Source of the DNA: JASHSH01 sp036490215
GTDB taxonomy: Bacteria; Pseudomonadota; Alphaproteobacteria; Rhodospirillales; Magnetospirillaceae
Direction of reading: 5' to 3'
NCBI GenBank assembly: GCA_036490215.1
Contig: DASXEH010000096.1
Location: 4,676 to 68,675, forward strand
Length of the DNA: 64,000 bases
Position numbers and translations under genes: made by a program. Below the pieces are notes generated by a model, which searched no databases, had not been told where the DNA came from, and was given only the letters and a program-made list of their open reading frames with translations. This document shows, piece by piece, positions 18,073 through 25,488 of the stretch. Position 1 is the stretch's first letter. Each line of letters starts with the position of its first letter.

Positions 18073-18399
18073 TTAGATCGGCATCTGCAGGATGGAGTTG
18101 TAGGCGGTGATCACCTTGTCGCGCACGGCAACCACGGTCTGCAGGGTCATCGCGGCATTGTTCACGGCCTGGACGACGTCGCGGATGTCGGCCTTGCCGG
18201 CCAGGGCCTGCTCGGACAGAAGTTCGCTCTTCTTGCCGGTGTCGATGGCCTGCTGCACGCCTTCGCGCAGCATCGAGGCGAAGTCGCTGCCGCCAACGCC
18301 ACCGGCCGCGTCCTGGTTCTGCGGATCGACATCGCCGCTCGCCACTTTGGCGGTGGCGTTGTAGGCGGCGATGGCGTTGCCGATGGCGGTGATAGGCAT
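18073..18399 (-). CDS. fliE: Flagellar hook-basal body protein FliE
   Basis: Rod-base protein linking the MS ring to the rod, 108 residues. The C-terminal half is typical: FASMLREGVQQAIDTGKKSELLSEQALAGKADIRDVVQAVNNAAMTLQTVVAVRDKVITAYNSILQMPI. ATG at 18399 has GGGGGAT upstream at about 7 nt. It sits between flgC (21 nt) and fliQ. Confidence 0.95.
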   Translation of the reverse strand: MPITAIGNAIAAYNATAKVASGDVDPQNQDAAGGVGGSDFASMLREGVQQAIDTGKKSELLSEQALAGKADIRDVVQAVNNAAMTLQTVVAVRDKVITAYNSILQMPI

Positions 18400-18420
18400 G
18401 TCTCAAATCCCCCGGAGCGG

Positions 18421-18831
18421 CTATTTCAGCATGTTGATGGTGTTGCTGAGCATGGCGCGCGACGTGGTCACCACGTCCATATTGGCCTGGTAGGAGCGTT
18501 CGGCCTCGCGCATGTCCATCAGCTCGACCAGCGAGTTGACGTTCGGCGCCAACACATAGCCGGCGGCGTCGGCGGCCGGATGGTTGGGCTGGTACACTTT
18601 GTTGAACTGCGAACGATCGACATCGACCTTGGCGACACGAACGGTATCGGCGCCGATCGATTTGTCGAGCACGTTGCGGAACGAGATGATCTTGCGGCGA
18701 TAGGGCTGCTGGTCCGGCGCGGTCGGCAGCGAGTCGGCATTGGCCAGGTTTTCCGAGACGACGCGCAGGCGCTCGGCCTGGACCTTCATGCCGGAAACGG
18801 CAATCTCAGAAGCCTTATTGAGTTCATCCAT
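18421..18831 (-). CDS. flgC: Flagellar proximal rod protein FlgC
   Basis: Proximal rod subunit, 136 residues. N-terminal rod motif (AVSGMKVQAERLRVVSENLANADSLPTA) and C-terminal signature (VNSLVELMDMREAERSYQANMDVVTTSRAMLSNTINML) are both complete. It is exported by the gate encoded downstream in the same operon and lies 17 nt after flgB. Confidence 0.97.
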   Translation of the reverse strand: MDELNKASEIAVSGMKVQAERLRVVSENLANADSLPTAPDQQPYRRKIISFRNVLDKSIGADTVRVAKVDVDRSQFNKVYQPNHPAADAAGYVLAPNVNSLVELMDMREAERSYQANMDVVTTSRAMLSNTINMLK

Positions 18832-18848
18832 CGCTCGGACTCCTTAAC

Positions 18849-19256
18849 TTAGCCGCCTTGGCCGTTGCCGAGGGCGGTTTTGAACATCGCCATGCTGGCC
18901 TGCATCAGATTCGAGGCCAGCGCATGCTGGTCTTTAATGTCGCCGAGGATCTTGGTCTGCTCTTCCAGCAGCACCGCATTGCCGTCGAGCTTCGATTCTT
19001 CGGGCCGCTGTTCCGTGATCGTCTCGAACCGGGCCGATTCGACCGCCGGCGAGATATGCATCGGATTGGTGGCCAGGGCGCGCACCGGCTGCTGCTCCTT
19101 ATCGAGCAGGTTTTCGAAGCTCAGCGGCTTAACATCCTTGGGCTGGTATTTCGGTGTGTTCGCGTTGGCAATGTTTTCCGCCACCACTTCCTGGCGCTTG
19201 GACAGCCAGTCCATGCTGCGGTGGGCCATGGCGAATAGCTTGAGATCGTCGAACAT
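18849..19256 (-). CDS. flgB: Flagellar proximal rod protein FlgB
   Basis: Proximal rod subunit and first gene of the operon, 135 residues. Recognised by LSKRQEVVAENIANANTPKYQPKDVKPLSFENLL and the C-terminal LASNLMQASMAMFKTALG. The upstream 200 bp, shared with a divergent methyltransferase gene, carry nested palindromes and should contain the operon promoter; no perfect CtrA box (TTAA-N7-TTAA) or sigma-54 site was found by eye. Confidence 0.96.
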   Translation of the reverse strand: MFDDLKLFAMAHRSMDWLSKRQEVVAENIANANTPKYQPKDVKPLSFENLLDKEQQPVRALATNPMHISPAVESARFETITEQRPEESKLDGNAVLLEEQTKILGDIKDQHALASNLMQASMAMFKTALGNGQGG

Positions 19257-19326
19257 CTCGGGCCTCTTCGGATGCTGAAATCGGTGTTTGAAAAGCTAGG
19301 CGTGCGCCCTTAACAAAGGGTGAATC

Positions 19327-19389
19327 CCCGGCAGGAATTTCCCAGTTTTGGGCAGGTTTTGCCGGGCTGGGCTAGGCAATAATTGCCTA
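19327..19389. promoter_or_regulatory. Nested palindromes upstream of the flgB operon
   Basis: Arms CCCGGCA (19327-19333) and TGCCGGG (19360-19366) enclose an inner CCCA...TGGG pair. Next to them is a perfect palindrome with 8-bp arms, TAGGCAAT-A-ATTGCCTA (19373-19389). They lie in the divergent gap between flgB and the methyltransferase gene, about 70-130 bp upstream of flgB. Regulator binding or a cruciform is inferred. Confidence 0.45.
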
Positions 19390-19452
19390 TCGAGCCCCTC
19401 GCGGCCACGGCGGGAAGATGGCAGAGTGGCCGAAACCGAGGCCGAACCATCG

Positions 19453-20127
19453 ATGACGTCGCGCAGCCAAGACGAACTTTCCGCTTTTATTCAATCCCGC
19501 ACCGCCCTGGTCGCCCCGCCCGGATGTCCCGAGGTAAGGCTGCATCTGGCGACGGCGATGACCTCGCTTTGGCAGGACACCGAGGCGTTCATGCCCGGGG
19601 TCACCATTCCGCCGCCTTATTGGGCTCTGGCCTGGGCGGGAAGCCAGGCGCTGGCGCGCCATCTCATCGACAATCCCTGGCTGGTCCGCGGGCGCAAGGT
19701 GCTGGACTTCGCCGCGGGCTCGGGAATCGCCGGCATCGCCGCGGCCAAATTCGGCGCTGCCACGGTCGAGGCCTATGACAGCGACCCGCTGGCGCGTGCC
19801 GCGGTCGCGCTCAACGCGCAATCGAACGGCGTCATCATCACCACCGTGACCGAAGATCCAGGAAAGGATAATCGCACCGTGTCGCCCTGGGAGGCCGTGC
19901 TGGTCGGCGATCTGGGATATGAGATCGCCGCGGTCCAGCAGTATCTGCCCTGGTTGCGCAAGCTGGGTGCGCAAGGAGTTCTAGTTCTCCTCGCCGATCC
20001 GGGTGGCGTTTATGGCGAGGGCAAGGGCATGGTCCCGCTCGCCGACTACGAGATCGCGATTGCCGATGTCTCCGATACCGGCCGAATCTCGACGCGGAAC
20101 GCGACGATCTACCGCATTGCGGGCTAA
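19453..20127 (+). CDS. Class I SAM-dependent methyltransferase, ETFB-lysine methyltransferase-like
   Basis: Soluble methyltransferase of 224 residues. Motif I (VLDFAAGSGIAGIAAAKFGA) starts near residue 83 and the acidic motif II end (VEAYDSDPLA) follows. The region after it (VLVGDLGYE, LLADPGG) fits the PrmA/METTL20-like protein lysine methyltransferases, which in alphaproteobacteria modify the beta subunit of electron transfer flavoprotein. The target is inferred from family resemblance only. Start is uncertain: ATG 19453 is used, but GTG 19426 in the same frame has a better upstream GGGAAGA. Confidence 0.75.
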   Translation: MTSRSQDELSAFIQSRTALVAPPGCPEVRLHLATAMTSLWQDTEAFMPGVTIPPPYWALAWAGSQALARHLIDNPWLVRGRKVLDFAAGSGIAGIAAAKFGAATVEAYDSDPLARAAVALNAQSNGVIITTVTEDPGKDNRTVSPWEAVLVGDLGYEIAAVQQYLPWLRKLGAQGVLVLLADPGGVYGEGKGMVPLADYEIAIADVSDTGRISTRNATIYRIAG

Positions 20128-20310
20128 GTGACTTCAGTCATTTAGCGCGTTCAGTCTGTGGCCGGGCTGTGACAAGCAGGCCGCCGTCCTTGATATCGAT
20201 TCCGTATTGAATAGGTGACGCGGACTGGCGCTGCGCTTCGCGCTCGTCACGGGCTCGCCACGCCATGGCGGTCCACGATCAGTCTTGGACGAATGTGAAA
20301 GGAGCCTGCG

Positions 20311-20637
20311 ATGAAGCTATCTTCAACGATGGTTCGCCGAACACTCGATCAGATCGACGCGCATGCGATTCCCGAAAACCATCCTGCCGCCGCGCGGCTG
20401 CACGATCTGTTCGGCGATCACACCTTCTTCCTCGACCGCAAGGGTCTCAACATCGTCGAGCCCATTGACGAAAACGGCAGTGTCCGTCCATCGGCACAGG
20501 TGATCAGCCTCGCCGATTGGAAGGACGAGGATCAAACGGCGCTGGAGGCTCACGACCCCGAGCCGACGGATTTGTTCATCGATCTTGATGCCGAAGGTCC
20601 GATGGACGGCGCCCGAGTGAAACGGATGAAGATGTAA
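20311..20637 (+). CDS. Conserved hypothetical protein
   Basis: Soluble 108-residue protein with a good ribosome site (GAAAGGAGCC) before ATG 20311. The N-terminal part (LDQIDAHAIPENHPAAARLHDLFGDHTFFLDRKGLNIVEP) resembles small conserved alphaproteobacterial proteins of unknown function; the C-terminal third is acidic. No membrane segment, signal or catalytic motif was seen. Its last seven codons and stop are tandemly duplicated just downstream. Confidence 0.7.
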   Translation: MKLSSTMVRRTLDQIDAHAIPENHPAAARLHDLFGDHTFFLDRKGLNIVEPIDENGSVRPSAQVISLADWKDEDQTALEAHDPEPTDLFIDLDAEGPMDGARVKRMKM

Positions 20638-20664
20638 GGCGTGAAGCGGATGAAGATGTAGGAG
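20617..20664 (+). repeat. 24-bp tandem duplication over a stop codon
   Basis: GTGAAACGGATGAAGATGTA (20617-20636) plus AGGC is repeated at once as GTGAAGCGGATGAAGATGTA plus GGAG (20641-20664). The two 24-bp units differ at three positions. The first unit contains the end and stop of the hypothetical gene. Replication slippage is the simplest origin. Confidence 0.85.
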
Positions 20665-20665
20665 C

Positions 20666-21244
20666 TCAACCACGGCGGACGGAGGCGCGTGTCGCCTCCG
20701 TCCTGTGGGGTATCTTCCACAAAGCGCCATCGCGTTCGAGATGCGTGGCGGTCATCGGCGCGATATCGATGCGCGCATCGGACTCTTTCCCCGCATCCGT
20801 CGCATGTGTGATGGCGGCACGGATGACGGAAGCATGCGTCACCGCCACCGCGTCTTCCTGCGCTGACAAACCATCGAGCCAAATCGTCACCCGCTTCATC
20901 ACGTCAGCGATCGACTCGCCGCCATGGGGTGCGGCATCGGGATTCTTCAGCCACGCGGCATAGGCTTCGGGGTCCGCGGTGTCGATGTCGCGCAATCTTT
21001 TCCCCGCCCAAGATCCGTAATCGCATTCGCGCAAAGCCGCGATGGGCATGGCAGCCCGGCCGAGCGCGGCTGCGGTTTGCACGGCGCTCGGCGTCGGGCT
21101 GGTCCAAAACGTTTGAATGCCGTCCAGCAGCGGGACGCGCGCGCAAGCCTCGCCCAGGCCACGCTCGTCGAGCGATTCGTTATCGGGAAAGATGCCGCGG
21201 CGCAGTCCCGGCGTGGCCGCAGCGCAGAGCAAGATCAGCCGCAC
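20666..21244 (-). CDS. Histidine phosphatase superfamily protein, catalytic residues altered
   Basis: About 192 residues from GTG 21244 (AAGGA upstream). The longer ATG at 21304 would sit inside the cobalamin riboswitch and is rejected. Fold markers of the phosphoglycerate-mutase-like superfamily remain: LILL strand, QTAAALG, RECDYGSWAGKRL, HGGESIADV and VTHASVIRAA. The catalytic RHG of strand 1 is C-A-A here (LILLCAAATP), so the phosphorylated His is absent, and the usual Arg before QTA is also missing. Adjacent to cobalt genes, it resembles CobC-like proteins that sit with cbtA in other alphaproteobacteria. An active phosphatase is doubtful. Confidence 0.7.
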   Translation of the reverse strand: MRLILLCAAATPGLRRGIFPDNESLDERGLGEACARVPLLDGIQTFWTSPTPSAVQTAAALGRAAMPIAALRECDYGSWAGKRLRDIDTADPEAYAAWLKNPDAAPHGGESIADVMKRVTIWLDGLSAQEDAVAVTHASVIRAAITHATDAGKESDARIDIAPMTATHLERDGALWKIPHRTEATRASVRRG

Positions 21245-21284
21245 GGCGATCGATGTCCTTGATTGACTTGGCCCAGGCCCACCA

Positions 21285-21400
21285 ATAGCATACCTTCCCA
21301 GCACGCGAAGTGAGGAAGCCGGTGAGATTCCGGCGCGGTCGCGCCACTGTGATCGGCCCTACCATAGGACTGGGCCCGAAAGTCAGACCTTCCTTCGCCT
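21285..21400 (+). promoter_or_regulatory. Cobalamin (B12) riboswitch
   Basis: Contains the conserved core in order: GAAGCCGGTGAGATTCCGGC (from about 21314), GCGGTCGCGCCACTGTGAT and, 40 nt on, AGTCAGA at 21381-21387. These are the GCCACTG B12 box and flanking stems of the AdoCbl riboswitch. It lies about 60 nt upstream of cbtB, so cobalt uptake is expected to be shut down when cobalamin is plentiful. Confidence 0.92.
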
Positions 21401-21455
21401 TATAGACACTGGAAATAGACACTCGAACGGGACGCACGATCCCAGGAGGTCCGAC

Positions 21456-21674
21456 ATGAGCCAAGCTGCATCCATTTCCATTCCACAATCCGGCCCGATC
21501 CCGGTCATTCCGGTTCGCGAGATTTTGCCTTGGGCGATCTTCGGCGGGCTGCTGATGCTGATCGCGATCTATTTCGTCGGCGCCGAAGAAGGCGCGACCT
21601 CGCTGATCAGCGGCATGTATGTGCACGAGTTCGTGCATGACGGCCGGCATCTGCTCGGTTTTCCCTGTCACTGA
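21456..21674 (+). CDS. cbtB: Cobalt transporter subunit CbtB
   Basis: Membrane protein of 72 residues with a single transmembrane helix (about 25-46, ILPWAIFGGLLMLIAIYFVG) and a His-rich C-terminus (MYVHEFVHDGRHLLGFPCH), which is the CbtB hallmark and a likely metal-binding site. It has an AGGAGG ribosome site. Together with CbtA it is predicted to bring cobalt in for B12 synthesis, under the riboswitch just upstream. Confidence 0.93.
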   Translation: MSQAASISIPQSGPIPVIPVREILPWAIFGGLLMLIAIYFVGAEEGATSLISGMYVHEFVHDGRHLLGFPCH

Positions 21675-21780
21675 ATCCGTGTGGCGGGTCGCATGATCCG
21701 CCGCCGCTTCATTTTGGCTTGAACGGCTGATCGCGCCGCCTGGGGCGCGCGATAGCCTCTTTTTGCGAAGGAACACGACG

Positions 21781-22560
21781 ATGGTGGGAACGATTCTCGC
21801 GCGCGGCATGCTGGTGGGCATTGTCGCCGGGCTGTTGGCTTTCGGCTTTGCCAAATTCGTCGGCGAGCCGCAGGTAGACAAGGCGATTGCTTTCGAATCG
21901 GCGATGGACGCTGCCAAGGAAAAGGCTGCCATGGAAGCCGCCAAGGCGAAAGGCGAAGAGATGAAGATGCAAGAGAACGTCGAGCTCTTCAGCCGCGAGA
22001 CGCAAAGCGGCATCGGCCTGTTCACCGGGGTGATGGCCTATGGCATCGCCTTCGGCGGCATCTTCAGCCTGGTCTTCGCCTATTCGAATGGCCGCCTGAC
22101 CAAGATGGGCCCGCGCTCGCTCGCCGCTCTGATCGCGGGTCTGGCCTTCGTGGTGATCGTGCTGGTGCCCGATCTGAAATATCCGGCGAACCCACCCTCT
22201 GTGGGCAATCCCGACACGATCAGCCAGCGCACCGGACTCTTCTTCGGGATGATCCTGTGCTCGATCGCCGCGATCATCGCCGCAGTGACCACGGCGCGGC
22301 GTCTGGTCGAACGCCATGGCTATTGGACGGCAACGCTGGCCGCCGGCGCGATCTTCATCGTTGTCGTAGCGGTGGTGCAGGCGATCCTGCCCGACATCAA
22401 CGAAGTGCCTGAAGGCTTCCCGGCGGTGGTGCTGTGGCGCTTCCGCGCCGCCGCGCTGGGCATCCAGATCGTGATGTGGACGACGATCGGTCTCGGCTTC
22501 GGCTGGCTGACCGAACGGGCGCAGCAGGCCGCGCGCGGGATGAAGCGGGTGGCGGCTTAG
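21781..22560 (+). CDS. cbtA: Cobalt transporter subunit CbtA
   Basis: Inner-membrane protein of 259 residues with about five to six helices: residues 5-25, a charged AKEKAAMEAAKAKGEEMK loop, then helices near 85-105, 112-130, 150-170, 185-205 and 220-240. The LVPDLKYPANPPSVGNPDTISQRTG loop is characteristic. ATG 21781 is preferred over 21763 because GAAGGAAC precedes it. It follows cbtB by 106 nt. The last 4 nt overlap the converging GST gene. Confidence 0.92.
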   Translation: MVGTILARGMLVGIVAGLLAFGFAKFVGEPQVDKAIAFESAMDAAKEKAAMEAAKAKGEEMKMQENVELFSRETQSGIGLFTGVMAYGIAFGGIFSLVFAYSNGRLTKMGPRSLAALIAGLAFVVIVLVPDLKYPANPPSVGNPDTISQRTGLFFGMILCSIAAIIAAVTTARRLVERHGYWTATLAAGAIFIVVVAVVQAILPDINEVPEGFPAVVLWRFRAAALGIQIVMWTTIGLGFGWLTERAQQAARGMKRVAA

Positions 22561-23195
22561 GCCGCCTCCTTCTCCGCCGCCGCGATCCATTCCTTCATCG
22601 CCGGCAGCGCGTAGATCGCGTCGACATAGGCGCGGCAGACCGGGTCGAGCGGCACGCCATAGGTGCGAAAGCGTGTCGCCACCGGCGCATACATCGCGTC
22701 GGCAACGGTGAATTTGCCGAACAGGAACGGCCCGGCCTCACCGAAACGCTTGCGGCAATCGATCCACATCGCCTGGACCCGTGCGATGTCGGCCTTGGCG
22801 GTGTCGGGCAGGTTCGGCAGCGGCAGCGTCGTGGTCACATCCATCGACAGATGCTCGCGCAGGCCCATGAAGCCGGAATGCATTTCGGCCGCGATCGAAC
22901 GCGCCATGGCGCGCGCGCTGCGGTCCTCGGGCCACAGCCAGGCGCCCGGCAGCATCTCGGCCACGTATTCGCAGATCGCCAGCGAATCCCAGATCGACAC
23001 TTCGCCGTCGCGCAGGAAGGGCAGTTTGCCGCTGGGCGAATATTTGAGGATGTTCGCCGCCGTGTCGGGCTGGCGCAGCCGGATCACCACCTCGTCGAAG
23101 GTCACACCGGCCTGCTTCAGGGCCAGCCAGGGCCGCAGCGACCAGGACGACCAACTCTTGGTGCCAATTACGAGCATCGGGTGTTGAACGGCCAT
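22557..23195 (-). CDS. Glutathione S-transferase family protein
   Basis: Soluble 212-residue GST. The thioredoxin-like N-terminal domain has WSSWSLRPWLALKQAG (Ser at the usual active-site region) and the glutathione-binding SPSGKLPFLRDGEVSIWDSLAICEYV (cis-Pro and Glu/Asp-Ser). The C-terminal helical domain has FTVADAMYAPVATR. It resembles bacterial zeta/Ure2p-like small GSTs. Substrate unknown. It converges on cbtA. Confidence 0.9.
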   Translation of the reverse strand: MAVQHPMLVIGTKSWSSWSLRPWLALKQAGVTFDEVVIRLRQPDTAANILKYSPSGKLPFLRDGEVSIWDSLAICEYVAEMLPGAWLWPEDRSARAMARSIAAEMHSGFMGLREHLSMDVTTTLPLPNLPDTAKADIARVQAMWIDCRKRFGEAGPFLFGKFTVADAMYAPVATRFRTYGVPLDPVCRAYVDAIYALPAMKEWIAAAEKEAA

Positions 23196-23376
23196 GGTGC
23201 AGACCCTCTTGGCATGACGAAACGAGAGGCGAAATAAATCGTCTGATTCAGGGTATTAGAACCAGGTCCCGGAACCGGGCCCGGGTTCAGTGTCCGGCTC
23301 ATACCGGGTGCTGTCAACCATCAGCAATGCCGTCCCCAGCCATGCACTGCCAGGGTGAAAGATTGAGCCGGATCAA

Positions 23377-23405
23377 TTGCGTCACTGGGGATGGGGGGCT
23401 AGGAT
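23377..23405 (+). promoter_or_regulatory. Possible promoter of hemA
   Basis: TTGCGT (23377-23382), a 17-nt spacer and TAGGAT (23400-23405) lie 49 nt before the hemA start. The match to the sigma-70 consensus is moderate. Confidence 0.4.
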
Positions 23406-23453
23406 GCAGCGCAAGATGGCGTTGCGATCAGGGCCGCCGGTTCGGGGTTGAGA

Positions 23454-24668
23454 ATGAATTACGAACAGTTTTTCGCCGATAAGCTGTCCGAACTGCGGGG
23501 CGAAGGCCGCTACCGGATTTTCGCCGATCTGGAACGGGTGGCCGGCGCGTTTCCGCGCGCCCATCAGCATGTCGGCGGCAAAGTGCGCGACGTCACGGTC
23601 TGGTGCAGCAATGACTACCTCGGCATGGGCCAGCATCCGGTGGTGATCGAGGCCATGGTCGAGGCGCTGCGCAGTTGTGGCGCCGGCGCCGGCGGCACGC
23701 GCAACATCTCGGGCACCAATCACCATCATGTGATGCTCGAAGACGAACTCGCCCAGTGGAACCATAAGGAAGCCGGCCTGATCTTCACTTCCGGCTATGT
23801 CGCCAACCAGACCGTCCTCTCGACGCTGGGGCGGCAGATTCCGGGGTTGATCATCTTCTCCGATGCCCAGAACCACAACTCGATGATCGAGGGCATCCGC
23901 CAGGGCAAGGTGGTCCGCCATGTGTTCCGCCACAACGATCCGGCCGATCTCGAACGGCTGATGAGCGCCGTCGATCCCAAGGCGCCCAAGCTGGTCGCCT
24001 TCGAATCGGTCTATTCGATGGACGGCGATATCGCGCCGATGGCCGCGATCTGCGACGTGGCCGAGAAATACGGCGCGATGACCTATTGCGACGAAGTGCA
24101 TGCGGTCGGCATGTACGGCACGATGGGCGCGGGCGTCTGCGAACGCGATGCGGTGCTTGATCGCATCACGATCGTGCAGGGGACGCTGGCCAAGGCGATC
24201 GGCGTGATCGGCGGTTATATTGCCGGCTCGTCGGCGATGGTCGATTTCATCCGCAGCTTCGGCGCCGGTTTCATCTTCTCGTCGGCGCTGCCGCCGGCGG
24301 TGGCGGCCGGCGCGCTGGCCAGCATTCGCTTCCTGCGCGCGCATCCGGAAATTCGCGTCCGGCATCAGGATCGCGCCGCCACGGTGAAGGCGCGCCTGCG
24401 CCAGGCGGGTTTGCCCGTCATCGAATCGGCCAGCCATATCGTGCCGGTGATGGTGGGCGAAGCCGGCCTGTGCAAGCGGGCTTCGGACGAGCTTCTGGAT
24501 CGCCATGCGATCTATGTGCAGCCGATCAACTACCCGACCGTGCCGCGCGGTACCGAGCGTCTGCGCCTGACGCCCACGCCGCTGCACGACGACGCCATGA
24601 TCGACCGGCTGGTCGATGCGATGGCCGATGTCTGGGTGCGGCTGGGCCTGCGTCGCGCCGCGGCCTAA
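23454..24668 (+). CDS. hemA: 5-aminolevulinate synthase
   Basis: Pyridoxal-phosphate enzyme joining glycine and succinyl-CoA to 5-aminolevulinate, first step of the alphaproteobacterial C4 heme/B12 route. 404 residues, usual length. N-terminus MNYEQFFADKLSELRGEGRYRIFADLER and VWCSNDYLGMGQHP are typical, as are GAGAGGTRNISGTNHHHV and YCDEVHAVGMYG. The PLP lysine is K247 in TLAKAIGVIGGYIAG. The product also feeds cobalamin synthesis, so the neighbouring cobalt genes fit the context. The gene stands alone. Confidence 0.96.
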   Translation: MNYEQFFADKLSELRGEGRYRIFADLERVAGAFPRAHQHVGGKVRDVTVWCSNDYLGMGQHPVVIEAMVEALRSCGAGAGGTRNISGTNHHHVMLEDELAQWNHKEAGLIFTSGYVANQTVLSTLGRQIPGLIIFSDAQNHNSMIEGIRQGKVVRHVFRHNDPADLERLMSAVDPKAPKLVAFESVYSMDGDIAPMAAICDVAEKYGAMTYCDEVHAVGMYGTMGAGVCERDAVLDRITIVQGTLAKAIGVIGGYIAGSSAMVDFIRSFGAGFIFSSALPPAVAAGALASIRFLRAHPEIRVRHQDRAATVKARLRQAGLPVIESASHIVPVMVGEAGLCKRASDELLDRHAIYVQPINYPTVPRGTERLRLTPTPLHDDAMIDRLVDAMADVWVRLGLRRAAA

Positions 24669-24807
24669 TCTGGTAATGTTACGGATAGGTTTCACGTGCG
24701 TCGGCGCATAGCCGCTGTGCGTCCCGTCATTGCGAATCCGGTTCGTTTTGCGGTGCAATAGGATTAGGCTTCTTCACCTCGCCAGCGTGGCGGGATTGGT
24801 CTAACCG

Positions 24808-25374
24808 ATGCGCCGCCGAACCCTTACCCTGACTGCCCTTCTCGCCGTTCTCTCCGTCCCAGCCTGGGCTGCGGACAAGACCATGGCGACGATTCCGGCC
24901 GCGCAACCTGTGGTTCTGGTTGAGGGCGGCGGCTTCTCCCTCAGCGGTCCTGCCTACAGCGTGCCCTTGACCGGTGTGACCGGCTTGTTCGGTTGGGGTT
25001 CAGGCTATCGCCTGGATGCCGGCGTGCAGCCGAACCTGACCGGTGGTTATACCGCCGGTCTCGGCGCGACCTTGGGCGCGGCTGCTGGCGAACGGGGTTC
25101 CGGTTATTCGCTGCGCGTGGGTGGGGCCTGGTCGGGCCTGACGGCGGTGCAAAGCTTCAGCGCCAATCCGGTCGGCCGTCTCGGCATGGCCGACATGACC
25201 CCGTCTACGGGCGGCGACATGGCTTTGAGCTTCGATTACCACCAGTCCATCGCCAGCGGCTTGTCGCTGACCGGCGCGGCCGAGGCCTATCACGGCGGCG
25301 CCAACAGTGCGATCGACCCGACCAGCAGCGTCAATCAGCTGGTTCTGGGCGCCGGCATAGCCCTACGCTTCTAA
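24808..25374 (+). CDS. Secreted protein, possible small outer-membrane beta-barrel
   Basis: 188 residues with a clear signal peptide (cleavage after AWA, residue 21). The mature chain is rich in Gly, Ser, Ala and alternating hydrophobic residues (GYRLDAGVQPNLTGGYTAGLGATLGAAAG; YSLRVGGAWSGL; DMALSFDYHQSIASGLSLTGAAEAY) and ends in ...IALRF. A terminal Phe after an alternating strand is the sorting mark of outer-membrane barrels. No family was recognised. Confidence 0.65.
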   Translation: MRRRTLTLTALLAVLSVPAWAADKTMATIPAAQPVVLVEGGGFSLSGPAYSVPLTGVTGLFGWGSGYRLDAGVQPNLTGGYTAGLGATLGAAAGERGSGYSLRVGGAWSGLTAVQSFSANPVGRLGMADMTPSTGGDMALSFDYHQSIASGLSLTGAAEAYHGGANSAIDPTSSVNQLVLGAGIALRF

Positions 25375-25488
25375 CCGGCCGGGCTGCCGCTTGACGCTGG
25401 CGGAGCCTGATCCGCCCCATTACCATCGCCCTGATGTATTGGTGTTGGCGATTCCGCCGGACTTCAGTCGCATGGGTATTCGCTTAGC

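Noticed and set aside
16422..18110. Plus-strand frame of 562 codons opposite flhB-fliR-fliQ
   Set aside because: Antisense shadow of certain flagellar genes; no ribosome site or domain.
19408..19450. Sequence resembling the 5' half of a serine tRNA (GGAAGATGGCAGAGTGG)
   Set aside because: The acceptor stem, anticodon arm and T arm cannot be completed downstream; the segment overlaps the methyltransferase start.
20666..21304. Histidine phosphatase start at ATG 21304
   Set aside because: It would place the first codons inside the cobalamin riboswitch on the opposite strand; GTG 21244 agrees with the fold start.
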